Positions 22,413 through 34,786 of a DNA stretch of 64,000 nt are shown here, in pieces. Below the pieces are notes generated by a model, which did not search any database, had not been told where the DNA came from, and was given only the letters and a program-made list of their open reading frames with translations. The position numbers and the translations under genes were made by a program. Each line of letters starts with the position of its first letter. Position 1 is the first letter of the stretch. This DNA is from Dichomitus squalens LYAD-421 SS1 (Eukaryota; Basidiomycota; Agaricomycetes; Polyporales; Polyporaceae): assembly GCF_000275845.1 (NCBI RefSeq), contig NW_006766901.1, positions 142,519-206,518 of the forward strand, written 5' to 3'.

Positions 22413-24506
22413 ATGGAATACAACCTACGACCGCGGAAGAAACATGAAGTGAGCGGGGTCCGTCCCAAACCCGATGCCGAGTCGGAGTCCTCGCCGGTAA
22501 GTCCTCATAGTCTGTGCAGTCGAGGAGGGAAGGCTGACCGGTTTCCGCTCATGCCTCTGGATTAATCTTGTTATTTACACTCGCTGCCGCCGTTTCCGCG
22601 AACGCCTCTGGATGGGCCCATCATCCAGACGGCTCCCATCGCCCGTCTACTCACCGAGCTCCTAACCACCATCTTCTCTCTCGTGGGTCCCTTTCAGAGG
22701 AGTTCGGATATATACCCCTTCCACTTCGGAGGCGCAGAGACGTGGATGGGATGGGTGCCGCTCATGCTGGTGTGTCGGCTCTGGCGCAACGTCGGTATCC
22801 AGACTCCGTGGTTATGGCGCAGGATAGGCGTCACCAGTAATCTGGAGGCTCTGCAGTACCATCTCTCGCGCACAGTGGGCTGCACGATTGATTTGATCCT
22901 TTCGTACCACAGCAAAGGGATGAAGGAGTCGATGCCTTTGCTTCTCCCTTTTGCGCACAGCATCCGCTCCATACAGACAGAGCCATCGGAACCGATCAAG
23001 TTCAAGTTCGAGAGCCTTCCTCTCATCAAAGCTTTGTTCGAAGCCCCTCTTCCGGCATTGGAAACCGTCAATATCCAAGTGTACACGCGAGATCCCCGCT
23101 GGCAGGAAGCTGGCCCGTTTGACTTGGGACTGTCAGGGAAGCTGCATCCGAGGGTCCGTCGGTTGGATGTGGCTTCTCATATCGCGATACCTTGCACACC
23201 GAATGTCTGGGGTGCGCTCCGTTCGCTACGGGCTTGCATTGACGGGGTGGTAAATCGGGACAGGCCCGTCGACGACATTCTCCGCGTTTTGGCCGGTGCC
23301 CCTAACCTCGAGTCTCTGGTCGTCTCCGAAGAACATTATTCATATGACTCCGAGTCATCCCCTGCCAATACCATCGCTCCCAACGGTTCCATGCCTATAC
23401 TACATCGCCTTCATAATCTTCGAAAGATACGCCTCGAGGGCTCGTTCTGGTTCGTCGCTCGGGTCCTGAAGAGGATCGACGCTCCCGCTCTGTCTATCTT
23501 TCACGTTAGCGCCTGTCCACCCGCAAATGTCGACGTTGCCGATTCGGCCGCTTTGCTTTTCCCACCACCTCTCCGCCATATCCTCAGCAAAAGCGAGCAT
23601 CTGTACGTCTCCGCCAACAATGCACTCGACTTCCAGATCTGCTCGCACGCCAAGATCCGTACTCCTCGAGACTTCCTGAGTTGGGAAAATGATTCTGTGC
23701 CTCTGATTTTCCGTGTCACCGGCTATACGTGGTCCACCTCTCCGCTCAGTACGGCATTAAGTGCGTTACGCGATGGATTCCAAACGGCACCGCTACAGAC
23801 ACTGTCCTTCGAGAGGTTGCACGTCGCTGCTCCCGTTGTTGCTTGGAAGACACTCCAGGTAACATTTCCCGACTTGCGGTCCGTCCGGATTGGAAGCAAG
23901 AGTCTAAACGTGATTTACTGCTTCTTCCTCGCACTCCGAGAGCTGGCGCTGAAGGGCGGATGGCCATTGCTTTCGTGCCTGGAGGTTGATTTCGGCCGCA
24001 TCTCTGATTACAGCAACTCCTTGTCGTGGCACCTCGTCTTGCAGCCCTTGGTAGAGGCCACCCGTGCTTGGAACGAGCAGGGGCTGCGCCTCGAGGACAT
24101 CATTTTTCAGACTTTGCGCATCACGCGGAGACGATTCGGGCCCCATAGGCGGACATTCCTAGCTATCAGTATGCTGTGCGGCCGCTTCATCTATCGCAGC
24201 CCCTTCTACTCCAATGGCACTTTCTGTGACAAGTACATGGTCGATGTGGTATCAGAATTGCTCCCGACCACTCCAGAGTGGCGAACGTGGTCAGGCCGGC
24301 ATGGCAGAAACATAGTGGGCAAGGAGGCCAATGGGGGCCCTGACATAGAGACGAGTTTTCCGGACGTTGAATTTCCCGAGATAGAAACTATGGTGGGTCA
24401 CCTTCTTCTGTGTAGTAGAACATACTAATGACAGGATACACATCAGTTGCAGAAGCTGGTTCAAGCGGAGGTACTGGAGCAATTGCTACAACAAATTTCC
24501 CCGTAG
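22413..24506 (+). CDS. F-box/LRR-type protein, apparently intact
   Basis: Probably an SCF substrate receptor of the large basidiomycete F-box family. Exon 1 is 22413-22496 (28 codons from ATG), exon 2 is 22629-24392 and exon 3 is 24447-24506. All junctions are phase 0. The last intron (24393-24446) carries a TACTAATGAC branch site and a CATCAG acceptor. The F-box core is IARLLTELLTTIFSLV then PLMLVCRLWRNVGIQTPWLW at about residues 30-75, followed by leucine-rich repeats to the end. The protein is about 635 residues with no internal stops. It is the only one of the three F-box genes here without a lesion. Substrate unknown. Confidence 0.85.
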
Positions 24507-27463
24507 TCTTGGACCTAGAAGCAAGATTCATTACATTAATTTTTTCTGTACCAACGAGACACCGCCTGTGGAACGCTACATAGAGTCATGCTTTAACGTT
24601 TCTGCCGCATCCGAGTGCAGAGCGGAAGGGGGTCATGGTGTGTACAGTGTACTACCAGCTCGGCTCCTGATGTTCTGAACTTCGGTGCGCGTGCTCAAGC
24701 CATACGTAAACCTGGATCTGCTATCCGGAAGAGCTATATCTTCTGACGACATTGTCAGTATTCTCGAGGGGAGGTTCACCTGTCTCGGTGCTCAGAGTCA
24801 GTGGGAGTCTACGCTATGTCGACATCCACGCCAGCTTGCCCTTTGATCACAACTGAACGCCACTGATCATCCCTCATTCGGCATCCCTCCTGACGCACAT
24901 GTCTGCAATCTCCCTCCATCTCATCCCCAATGGGGTTGACAATCCGACCAGGACCTTGCAGGTTACTCTATCCTCAACACCGCATTAGCAGGATCAGACA
25001 CCGGGCTCTCTTTCAGGTCGGAACGCCACACCGAGACCACGAGAACATCAGCTGTCAGCTCCGCTGCCTCTTATATATGCTCGCATGAATGACCATATGG
25101 CACCTCAAACTCGTCCACCTGCTAGTCCTGAAAAATGAGCACGTACGAAGGGTTCTTCGACAGCCTGCCGCCTCTGGACCACATTTCTGTGGGGCCGCGT
25201 GCCGTGGATCATGAGCGCGTCATGACTGCGCTTCAGCCGCAGTGGAGCGAGTATGACCACGTCGACGTACCGCACTGTCCTCACTGCGAGCGCTTCACCT
25301 GGAGACGGCCGTAGCAGAATGCTCTCGGGTGGTCTCCCGGGTGGTCCTAGACATGCTTTTCAAATGCGTGCGGGTGTGACCGGAGTCGGTGGGCGCGAGC
25401 ACAGCAGCGCGAGAGTAATAGTCAAGAGAAATGTTATCATTGGGAACCATTAGGTCCCCGACCAGACCAAAGACACCAGCGACAAGGTGGGTGTAAAAAG
25501 GCTGAGGGCTCTAAGGTCAGCGAGGGACTGGAACCTGTTCATGATGTGTCAACAAGCGTATATCGATACACTGAGAAGAGAGCTGGAGAAAGACGAAACA
25601 CCGAATTGGACGTGTTGAACTATGAAGTGGGCATCTTGAAGATTTTATGCCTGCAGGCTTGGAAGCGCGGCCGTAAATATTGTCATCAAGTCGTTTTCAC
25701 ACCGCGTTCCTGCAACGAGCAACGGTAGTTTTCATGAAGCGCAAAATTTGCGCGGACGTCGGGTCACGACTGACCGCAGAATTAGTGAACCGCCGATGAA
25801 AGGCACACGGTCTAGGCATTAGCTGCGGTCCGAGTAATAGATACAACATCACCATACTACCACGTTAGGCAACGACCCCGACGTCGCGGTAGTTCAGTGG
25901 GTCACGCCAGCCATGAGAGCCGTCTCCAGTACGCTGGCGAAGTCCTAGTTGGACCGTAGAGCAGTGCCTGACGAGCAGAGAACGTTAGTCACTCGCTTGT
26001 TCGGCACTCCAGGGCGGCCGTCTGAGCGCGTAACCTAGTAAGCGGTGCTGGGAAAAGACAATAATTGCTACTTAGTGCATGAGGCCGACACTACGCATCA
26101 GCGCGCAGTTGGGGACGTCGGACACGATGAGAGGTTTTCTCAGGTGATGTATGAAAACTGGCCCTTTCGAACGTCCCGATACTTACACGGCCTCAAGTCA
26201 TGGTGGCCCTCCTTTCGGGGCAAGTCGAACGGCGACAAGTGCTTTGTCACCGAGGCGGCAAACATTGTACCAACGCCGGATGCGTTCGCACGCGGGGTTG
26301 TTTGCCTGTGTTTGTTCATACTCGGCTACCGCGCGAATTTCTGTTTTTGGAACAGCGCACTCGCGAGCACTCCGAGTCGTGGGTGAGTCTGTGCCCGCTT
26401 TCCGGCTGCAAAGATGCAAGAGGACGTTCTGTAACTTCGCCCCTCGATGTTCTGAGCAGTTGAGGTACGTCTGCGGGCGAAGGACGTTCACCCTGTGGGA
26501 TGGCTTCCAACGTTGCAGGCCGGGTGGCCAAAGAATAACAACCAGGCCCTCGCTCGCTTCGATACTGCAATTTTTCCAAAGCACTTATCATGCGCATAGG
26601 CAGTTTATCCTCGTCGTCGTCGTCGCTGGGATTCTCCAGCACTGATATACTTGACCATAGGCTGCCCACGTCTTCCCTGGACGGCGCGCTCAGCGTTCAA
26701 CGGCGCGTTCAGCGTTCACCGGCGGTCATCTGTCATGATAGCATACAAGGGCTGCAACTACTGCAGTAGATGGGAGGCATTTTGCTTCCGGTGTCTTACT
26801 GTAGAGGTTGTGTCGCTAGGTAGTAAGTATAATCAGTGCCTCATCTGAGATTCGCAGTTAACGTTCGCGCTCGGGGGAGGGCCCCGGATCAATCTCACAT
26901 CGTCCCAATATGGATCCTGCTCTGTCAAATCTACTTGAATAAGTAGTATGACAGAGCTCCACGCTGTGTACAGGCTAAGCAACTCCTACGATGTTCGCAG
27001 TTGTTGTGTTCGCTAGCCGGCGCGTCCGCAGCTCGCTAACGCGATGAAAGCACGGGGGCCGACTCACGCCGGCAGCGCCGCTGTCATCGCTATGACTGAC
27101 TCCATCACTCCCCGCGTCCTTCCCTTCATCGTGAGCAATAATCCCCTTGCTTAGACACTGCGGAGGGGAGACGCCAGGAACTTCACCCCACTCGCTCGCT
27201 CATCAGCCTCAGCAAAAATGTAAAGATGCGGCCGTGAAGCATGACCAACTGCGCCTCGCACGAAGATCGGAGCCTTACGTCTTTGAACTACATACTACTT
27301 GGTCAGCGTAGCACAGTGCCCCTCATCTCCCGCAGCCTGACTTATCCACAGAGTCCTTATAAGATTCGGCGAGAACTTGTGCCGACCCCAGTTGCCCACC
27401 ACAACGAACTACCCGCTCGTTTCCACCGTGACTAACACGCACATCCGCTCGTCTCTCAACAAC
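24507..27463. other. 3-kb gene-poor region with possible F-box relic
   Basis: At about 24690-24845 the + strand reads RVLKPYVNLDLLSGRAISSD and onward without a stop, with the style of an F-box/LRR protein but no start or continuation. At 25135 a 59-codon frame opens with MSTYEGFFDSLPPLDHISVG, has family-like codon use, a CPHC motif and a TTATATATGC box about 60 bp upstream. It ends at 25314 and may be a truncated gene. The remainder (25315-27463) shows no recognisable gene. Confidence 0.35.
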
Positions 27464-27847
27464 ATGCAGTACAAGGCTCTCTTCGTGTTTGCGAGCTTCG
27501 CCGCTCTTGCGTCTGCCGCTGTGCGTCGTCCGCATGAGCAGCTTGACAAGCTTCCTTCATTGACCTGATCTCATTTGTAGCCCGCGGACGTTGTCGATGA
27601 GGTCTCTCCTTCGGACGATGTTTCCCTCACCACCCACTTCACAACCCAAACTTTCACGGCGACCAGGATCCTCGAGAACATGTTGACGAGTACGTGAAAG
27701 TCTTTGTCGTCCATAGCAGGTGACGATAGACTTAGTGGCACCCCTCCCGTCCTTGCAGCGGAGCCTTACATAACCACAATCAGTACCGAGACTGTATGGA
27801 CGGTCGCGCACACCGTCACCAGCGTCGTCCCCACCAGCTCCTCCTAA
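27464..27847 (+). CDS. Small secreted Thr/Ser-rich protein (84 residues)
   Basis: Three exons (27464-27520, 27581-27689, 27759-27847) splice into an 84-residue protein, too finely divided to appear as one frame. The first 18-19 residues (MQYKALFVFASFAALASA) form a classic signal peptide ending in AxA. The mature part begins with acidic residues, then TTHFTTQTFTATRIL, and ends TVWTVAHTVTSVVPTSSS, with no cysteines. It is therefore a secreted, probably extended or O-glycosylated peptide rather than a disulfide-knotted effector. A TTATAAGA box lies about 105 bp upstream of the ATG. No family is recognised. Functions such as surface coating or host interaction are guesses. Confidence 0.7.
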
Positions 27848-29194
27848 GTCATCCTAATAGACGCCCTCGGGCAATGATGTCGTATGTCGTGTTTATGTGC
27901 CTATTTGAGAAGTAATCTCGCTTCACAGCTCCTTACAATAAGCTCTCATCAACTTACCCGCGGCTCTCCACGTGCAGTATCGCTGTGTATTGAGGTTGGG
28001 GGGAATAGTAGCGTTTGATTTTTACGGTATTGGACTGGGGAGTGGTGTCAAGGAAGCATCCACTTGCGCCGAGAGACCCTATGCTCGTGAGATTCTTGAG
28101 TGTGCGCCTGTCAGTGCACGGTCGCGCACTGCCCGAGTCTGCATCAGAGACGGATCCGCTAAATTGGAGTGCTGAGCAATATATCCGTTGCGGTTTGTCA
28201 GCGCGCGTCTCGGAGAGTGCGGGTGCCACCCCAGAGCTGCGGGCCCGCAATTATTCCAATTTTGAAGGACAGGGCTTCTGAGAGGCCTTTCCGATTATGT
28301 ATGATTGGTACATAGAGTCGAAGTTCTAGGGAGTCCGCCCATTCTCTAGAGAATTATTATAAGCCGGACGACGTGCCGCGGATGCTTGATCACATACTTC
28401 GTAATTTAGCTTGGAGGGACACACAATACCTGTATTGATGTCGTGAGAAGCAGAGGAACGGATATGGATTCAAAGCTGAAACTCCCGGAGAAGCAGCCTC
28501 TGGATGACGTTGGCGTGAGACTCGGAGCTGGCGTTCAAGATACGACCGGATCTAGCCGAAGCAGGCGCTTGCGGAATCTTGTGACTCGTTGGCAGTTTGA
28601 TCACTGGCTACGTGATACGTTGTACCAGAGCGAGGTGGTACATGCATGCTTTTTTGTCACTCCTCTCGCCATGGCACCCAGAGAGAGCACGCCGGTGCAC
28701 GTTCTTCGGATTTCGTGCCGGGTGGAAATGTCAAACAAACTGGGATAAGACGCTTACTTACACGTTTACTGTACCTGTTCTGTACCTGTATGCGCGTTTG
28801 GTATAAGACAAGATTCTAATAATGATAATAATGACACCCAGAGAGGCGGAATGTACACTCGAGATCTCCCACGCAGGCCAGCTAGTGTGGGTGGGAACAT
28901 CACCAAGTCCAACCCAACTTCGTTGAGCGGCGCCAAATTGAGGCTCCGCAACTTTCTTTCTCGGACCTCCATCTAGGTGAGTCAAGCGTTGCACAACTCC
29001 TCTGCTTTTCAAGTGACAGAAGGAACTCAAAGCCTCTTTCACGCCATCACAACCTATCCATAGTCACTGTACTGCTCTCAATTTGTCCTCCGTGCAAAAC
29101 GTAGTACCTGGCAAGACACTATGACCTCAGGGACCAATTTACGATTCGCCATGTCGCTGTTCGTGACCTAGTGAATTACAGGTGTGCTCTACTG
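27848..29194. other. Intergenic, no gene recognised
   Basis: Short frames only (for example 28443-28748 plus, 101 codons). They have no domain or splice pattern. An A/T-rich ATAATGATAATAATG run lies near 28820. Confidence 0.4.
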
Positions 29195-29906
29195 ATGTGT
29201 AATCTTACACGCAGACCTAGACAATCAGCTGCTCGAGTGAAGCCAAGCCCTACACGGCGCGAGCTCCTCGGTGGTTCGCCAATCCATCGCCTCCCAGTCG
29301 AAATACTTGCCGAAATCTTCGTTGTATTCGCATCTCTGGAAAGCAAGACAGTTCAAAAAGCAGGCTGGACCCAAATTCTGCTCGTCTGCAAGTTCTGGTA
29401 TAGCATAGCTTGCGACGTCGCCTCGCTCTGGAAGGTGATCCACGTGAATCCCAACCCAGACTGGCTGCGCCTTTGCCTCGATCGCGCACCTCGCTGTATG
29501 ATCGATCTCCACATCCCCCAGCTCCATCCTCGAGACTTCAATGCAGCAAGACACATAATTGTTCCACATCGACATCGCATACGCGCCCTGCACTTCCGTA
29601 CCACCCACGACTTCTTGAGTAGCCTACAACGAGGTATGTAAACCTCTGGGATATCGGGCCAGGGAGGTATGAGACCTCCCAGTCACGCATATGATTGGCT
29701 GTTAGCCTGGGACATCAATACGGGCGCATCAGATTTTGATAGCTAGAACGGTCTACGTACTCGAGGCAACTTCCAGGAGCTCAAGTAAAAACCGTACTCC
29801 CTCTGAGGAGGTCGCAGTAATTGACGAGGCAGCATTTTTCCAACAGATGCAGAGTGTTGTGCAGGCGTGGCGGGTGAGGAGGGTGGGGGACGGCGCGACA
29901 TTGAAG

Positions 29907-30350
29907 NNNNNNNNNNNNNNNNNNNNNNNNNNNNNNNNNNNNNNNNNNNNNNNNNNNNNNNNNNNNNNNNNNNNNNNNNNNNNNNNNNNNNNNNNNNNNN
30001 NNNNNNNNNNNNNNNNNNNNNNNNNNNNNNNNNNNNNNNNNNNNNNNNNNNNNNNNNNNNNNNNNNNNNNNNNNNNNNNNNNNNNNNNNNNNNNNNNNNN
30101 NNNNNNNNNNNNNNNNNNNNNNNNNNNNNNNNNNNNNNNNNNNNNNNNNNNNNNNNNNNNNNNNNNNNNNNNNNNNNNNNNNNNNNNNNNNNNNNNNNNN
30201 NNNNNNNNNNNNNNNNNNNNNNNNNNNNNNNNNNNNNNNNNNNNNNNNNNNNNNNNNNNNNNNNNNNNNNNNNNNNNNNNNNNNNNNNNNNNNNNNNNNN
30301 NNNNNNNNNNNNNNNNNNNNNNNNNNNNNNNNNNNNNNNNNNNNNNNNNN
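29907..30350. other. Assembly gap (444 N)
   Basis: Unknown bases inside TIR element copy 2. The corresponding part of copy 1 spans only about 110-140 bases (roughly positions 105-215 and flanks), so the gap is probably over-sized. Confidence 0.95.
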
Positions 30351-30519
30351 TTTTTAGGGTTTGCGCGAAGAGGACCCGCCATTTGTGCTCCCTCCCCTCC
30401 CTCGCTGCGCTCGGGGGGTCCCCCGAGCCGGGAGCACTCAGGCGGGCACTCTAAAGCCTCGTTCGCGCGATAAATACAGACGGCCTCCCCTCTTGGGGGA
30501 GGAGGAGGTGTGAGTATCG

Positions 30520-30609
30520 CCTAACCCAAACCCAAACCCAAACCCTAACCGAACCCAAACCCGAACCCAAACCCGAACCCTAACCGAACCCTAACCGAAA
30601 CTCTAACCG
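30520..30609 (+). repeat. Degenerate telomere-like hexamer array
   Basis: About 15 tandem units varying between CCCTAA, CCCAAA and CCGAAC. The CCCTAA form is the complement of the fungal telomere repeat TTAGGG. The array is internal to the element and is followed by its right TIR and by F-box coding sequence, so it is not a chromosome end here. Confidence 0.85.
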
Positions 30610-32274
30610 ACGCGTATCACTAAGACCGCGTGGGTTGGGAGGTTTGATACCTGCCTGGCCCGATATCCCAGAGGTTTGCAAACCTCGTTGTAGTCTCTAC
30701 ACTTCTTGACCAGCAACGTTGCCGATTTTCTCACCGAAGGATTCCCTGCTCTGGAGGAGCTTACCTTTCTCCCCATCGAATGGCGTGTCAAGCGAGGAAC
30801 GTCACTAGGTCTCTCCGCCGACGCATTTCCATGCTTACGCACATTGGTGTTGAGCGGGGTATCGATTCCTTGAGAGCCGAGATTCTACCAGAACCTCCGC
30901 TCCTTCGAGCTCCACGAAAAGTGTAGCGAACGCAGCGGCTTTACCATCGATGATCTTCTCGACGCTCTTCATGCAGCCTCACCGCACCTTCAAGAGCTTG
31001 ACCTTTCTCGCTTCGACCCTACTAGTTCCCCATCTAATAACCAAGCCATCCGACAAATCCACCTCCAAAGTCTCCGAAGTCTCTACATGGAAAATGACTT
31101 TGTGGTCGCGTCGGAACTGACGAAGCATCTTCGGGTCCCGTCTAACGTCACGCTGCGGCTCCGCATATCTCTCCCGTCTTCAGGTCCCGCACCGCGAGAT
31201 ACCACCGAGCAGCTCTTCGCTGCAATACTCCCGCCAAATATGCGCATCGCTTTTGATTCGGCAAAGGAACTCTCCATACATATCGAACGCAATAGATTCG
31301 TAGTCCACGTGTTCGACTCTACTAGCTCGGACTATCAAATCAACAGACCGAACGAACGTCGTTCTGAGCGTGTCAACGTCGGACTCTTTGGACCGTACAC
31401 CTACGACGACGCTCTTCAGGCTGTTCCCACTTTCGGTGTTTCGCAGAGGCTAACCGCGCTCACCGTTAATTCGCCTTCAATTCCAAAATCCGTCGCTGCA
31501 TGGAAAGTCCTCTTGGGCGCATTTCCTCTCCTCAACACTTTCACTGTTTACGCCGGGCGCCAGATGGCGTTCGATGGTGCTGTCGATGGCGCCTTCGTCG
31601 GACTTAGTAGGGAGCGTCAAGCTGAGACGGCTGCTTCGATTTCGAGCTCAAGGAGAACACCACGCTGTCCTTTGCTCAAAGCCATCAATATCGTATGCCT
31701 ACCAGGAATGGGTGAACGACGATTTCGAAGTGGCATAGGGCCCTTCTTCAACATCGTGGTGGAGTGCCTGCGTTCTCGGGCGGGGCACGCGGGCAGGCTG
31801 GAGACCCTATCCTTCAAATCGTTTATGCACTCCTATCGTACAGGGCTCGAGGACTCACATGCTGAGTTGGGGAAGTTGGTTGACAACGTTGATATATTGT
31901 GACGCTATCCGGGTCCGTCATGTACACTGGTCTCCAACGAATCCCGTTGTTGCGATCATGAAAGAAGGGCGGATAGCTGGCGAGCATCAGGTTGTCCTTA
32001 CCGTCAAGTAGATATAGTCGGTGATACCGCCATATGTTCATGATTCATTTTTGTGAAGAGTTGCGTGTATCCAATTACATCGATGCCCTCAATTTATGTA
32101 TCTCACACGAACAATATGACGACTCACATTACTAAGACATACATCTGTAATTTCTGTCATAAAGGATTTCGTTGGGGTATGAGAGCCGTGTCCAAGAACT
32201 GGAGCATGAATGTGATCCGTAAAACAAACATCTCGTTGCTCCAGGGTAACGAATAACTACTGAAATAGCCTGAT

Positions 32275-34786
32275 TTAGTTGCGCTTGACCAACCCGACCT
32301 TCAACGGCAGCGAGGGATTGATCTCGTTTCCGACAGTCGGGTAAACGACACCAGCCATGTTCCATTTGACGTCCTTTCCCGTCAACTCGAATGTGAACGT
32401 CGACAAGAGCACAGCCAGTACAACTTCTGTAGGGATATCGATCCAGAGTCAGTGTAAGGAGGCAGCGAGATCCCTGTGTACGTACTCATTTCCAGCTGGG
32501 AGAATTTGAAGCCGCTACGAATCGAGCAGCAGTCAACGTTGGAGTCGGCCAACTCGTCTGTGAATACACGTACATGCAAGCCCGCCCACCGCCCCAGAAG
32601 GTCATCCTGGAATGACGCCAGATCAGCTGATGTCGCTTCCCACGTAAGGAATGACACCGTACAAGTTCGAATAGACACCTGGGATCTTCGCGTCCAACAC
32701 GGCGTCGGGAAGCTTCGACAGCCAGCGCTCTGGCTTCCATTCGTACGCATCCTCACCCCAGAGTGCCTTACGCGTGTTCGACGACAGAACTCCAACGAGA
32801 ACAGTGGTGTCCTTTGGGATGGGGATCTCGGTCATCAGCGCACCATCCCGACCGCGCACGGGTTCGGACAGCGGCAGAACGACGTCCTCACGAGTCCTAC
32901 CAACATCATACGCCTCGTGAGCAAGGTATCCTAGCAATGAAGTGCTGTCGAAGTAGCATACTCTCGGAATCGGAAAGGAGCAGGAGCGAAGCTATACGGG
33001 GCGACCAGAATAGTGGGTCAGTACAGAAATCACCAGATCTCGTGATAACTCACAGCCGCAGGGTCTCACGACAGACAGCGTCGAGATATGGCAACTCAAT
33101 GAGATCATTATAACTCAAATCCATTCCTCCACTTTGGGCCCGCATGATTTCTTGGCGGAGCTTGGATTGCGCTTCGGGGTGCTTCGCAAGCTGGTGCAGG
33201 GTAAGCGAAAGGGCGTTCGAGGTTGTATCCATAGCGGCAATCGTTAAGGTCCTGGACAGAGAAGCATCATGTAGGATGTCCTGATGTGCAGGCGGTCCTG
33301 GGGTGAAATGGGTTTCATCTAACGACTTACGACATCTGTCCAATCAACTCGTCATCCGCTAACCTATCGGTCTCATCTGCAGCCATGTTCGCCCTCACTA
33401 GGAGTGGGAAGAACTCAGCGTGATTATGTTTTACGAATAAATTACGATTATATCCACTTACACAAGATGCTCATCAAGTCCTTGCCCTCGCGGAATAGCT
33501 GCTTGGCCCCCTCGTCTCCCTTTGCGAGAGCAGCCTTCTTCGCGTTGTAGATAGCAACGGAACGCTCGTGCATAGTGTTCACCAGCGTACATAGGCGTTG
33601 GAACGCCTTGTGCGGGAGCTTCTCGGCGAGACGCTTTCCTAAAGCCTTGGGAACCATCCATTCGACGTATGGCCAGAGTTGAATCCATATCACTATAGAA
33701 TATATCGCAGGACTGTAAGTCAGGCTTAGCCACGCTATCTACAATGCAAAGCACCGCTCTGCCGAGACGAGGTACTCACATGAACGACTTGATAGCGCTT
33801 CCGTATGAGTCCAGGCTCTCTTCGGTAAGTGGATCAAAGGAATAGCCGAGACCTGCCTGGCCCATAAGCTCAAGAGCCGTCCGTCCCATCCAGTCCACCA
33901 GGTTGACTTCTTTGGGGCCGTCCTGGACGGCAATTCTGATTGCCTTCCGCAACTATGAGACCCGTCACCGTTAGTCACGAGGTCCAGAAGACGGTCTGAG
34001 GCGTCCGTCACCTTGTGAGTTACGTCATAAAAGATAGGGATCATCTCTCTCATATGATTTATGTTGAAAGCTGGATTAAGCATCTTCCTCTGGCGACGAT
34101 GAACATCGCCTGAAAAAGCACGTGATCCCGGCAATGAGCCGGTTGATCTAGTGAGAAGCAAGCCAGACCACCTACCGGTGGTAGCCAGGAGTCCGGGACC
34201 CAAGGTTGCGTTGTTCATTCTGGCACGAACCACGAACGGTCAACACTTCGAAAGGTTCGATTGCAAGCAAAGTCTCACCGGAGAAACCAGTGCGTCTCAT
34301 CGTAGACATACTGATCCTTGACTGCGATAGCATGCATGGCCTTGGGATCGAAGACATAGACAATCTTTTGCTGTTTGGGTCCATAGCATGAGGATGGAAG
34401 ATCTGGTGCGAGAGCCATGAGTCATAAGACCTACCCCGAACCTTCCATGAAGGGCAGAGACGGGGCCATACTGCTCGAGCGATCTGTGGAACTCCCAGCC
34501 TTGCTTGTCATATATTTGTTTGAGATTTCCTGAAAAGAAGACACGGTAGGTTGACCGAATATTTAGATGATGCGCACGGATACCACTCACCCCAGAGGAT
34601 AGAAGCACTTGCAGGTCCGGGTAGATTGTCTAGTGCATTCTTCACGACGAACGGCCGCAGGAGCTTCCAAAGAAACCAGCTGGCCCCACAGATCACAGGT
34701 ACTTGCAGAAGTAGGCTTGGCGTCATCGGCAGCGCAAGAAGAGGGCTACGCAATTGGTGTGCGCCGTCTGACAAGGAGGGAAGCAA
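32275..34786 (-). CDS. Cytochrome P450 monooxygenase
   Basis: A membrane-anchored haem monooxygenase; the substrate cannot be told from sequence. The N-terminus has a hydrophobic anchor (LLLQVPVICGASWFLWKLL) and a proline-rich hinge (NLPGP). Later landmarks, in order, are HRRQRKMLNPAF (C helix, WxxxR-like region), the I-helix AAMDTTSNA near 33225, the ExxR motif ETLR near 33060, the PERW motif near 32725, and the haem loop FWGGGRACIGF with its cysteine. The haem loop is split by an intron (about 32515-32571). About a dozen exons splice cleanly, for example HWFLR/MNNATLG and VTHK/LRKAIRIAV, and I found no stop or frameshift. It ends KVGLVKRN at 32275. Length about 500-550 residues is normal. 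Family number not assigned. Confidence 0.9.

Larger units (their letters stand above)
29624..30693 (+). mobile_element. TIR element, copy 2, with telomere-like array and N gap
   Basis: Both ends carry the same roughly 58-bp inverted repeat: CTACAACGAGGTATGTAAAC on the left (from 29624) and its near-complement ending CCTCGTTGTAG at 30693. A clear target duplication is not visible; a TA at each edge (29625-29626 region and 30691-30692) is possible but would leave the host frame shifted. 29624-29906 and 30353-30471 match copy 1. A 444-N gap is inside. The left TIR contains GAG/GTATGT and the right one TTGTAG, which resemble splice donor and acceptor sites. No transposase is seen. Confidence 0.8.
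29195..31902 (+). pseudogene. F-box/LRR gene interrupted by a TIR element
   Basis: The F-box reads IHRLPVEILAEIFVVFASLE then ILLVCKFWYSIACDVASLWK (about 29270-29440). The reading runs to 29623 (HDFLSS), where the element begins. The same gene resumes at 30694 with LHFLTSNVADFLTEGFPALE and continues through LRR-like sequence to the stop at 31902. Left and right parts are in matching frames if the element is simply removed. A single in-frame TGA at 30871-30873 breaks the right half; a CGA there would read through, so a C-to-T change is a plausible cause. ATG 29195 is the first in-frame methionine, but an upstream exon is possible. With the insertion and the stop the gene is unlikely to make a full protein. 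Confidence 0.8.

Noticed and set aside
30481..30693. A chromosome end, from the telomere-like repeats
   Set aside because: The array is degenerate and is followed by a TIR and more than 33 kb of ordinary genes.
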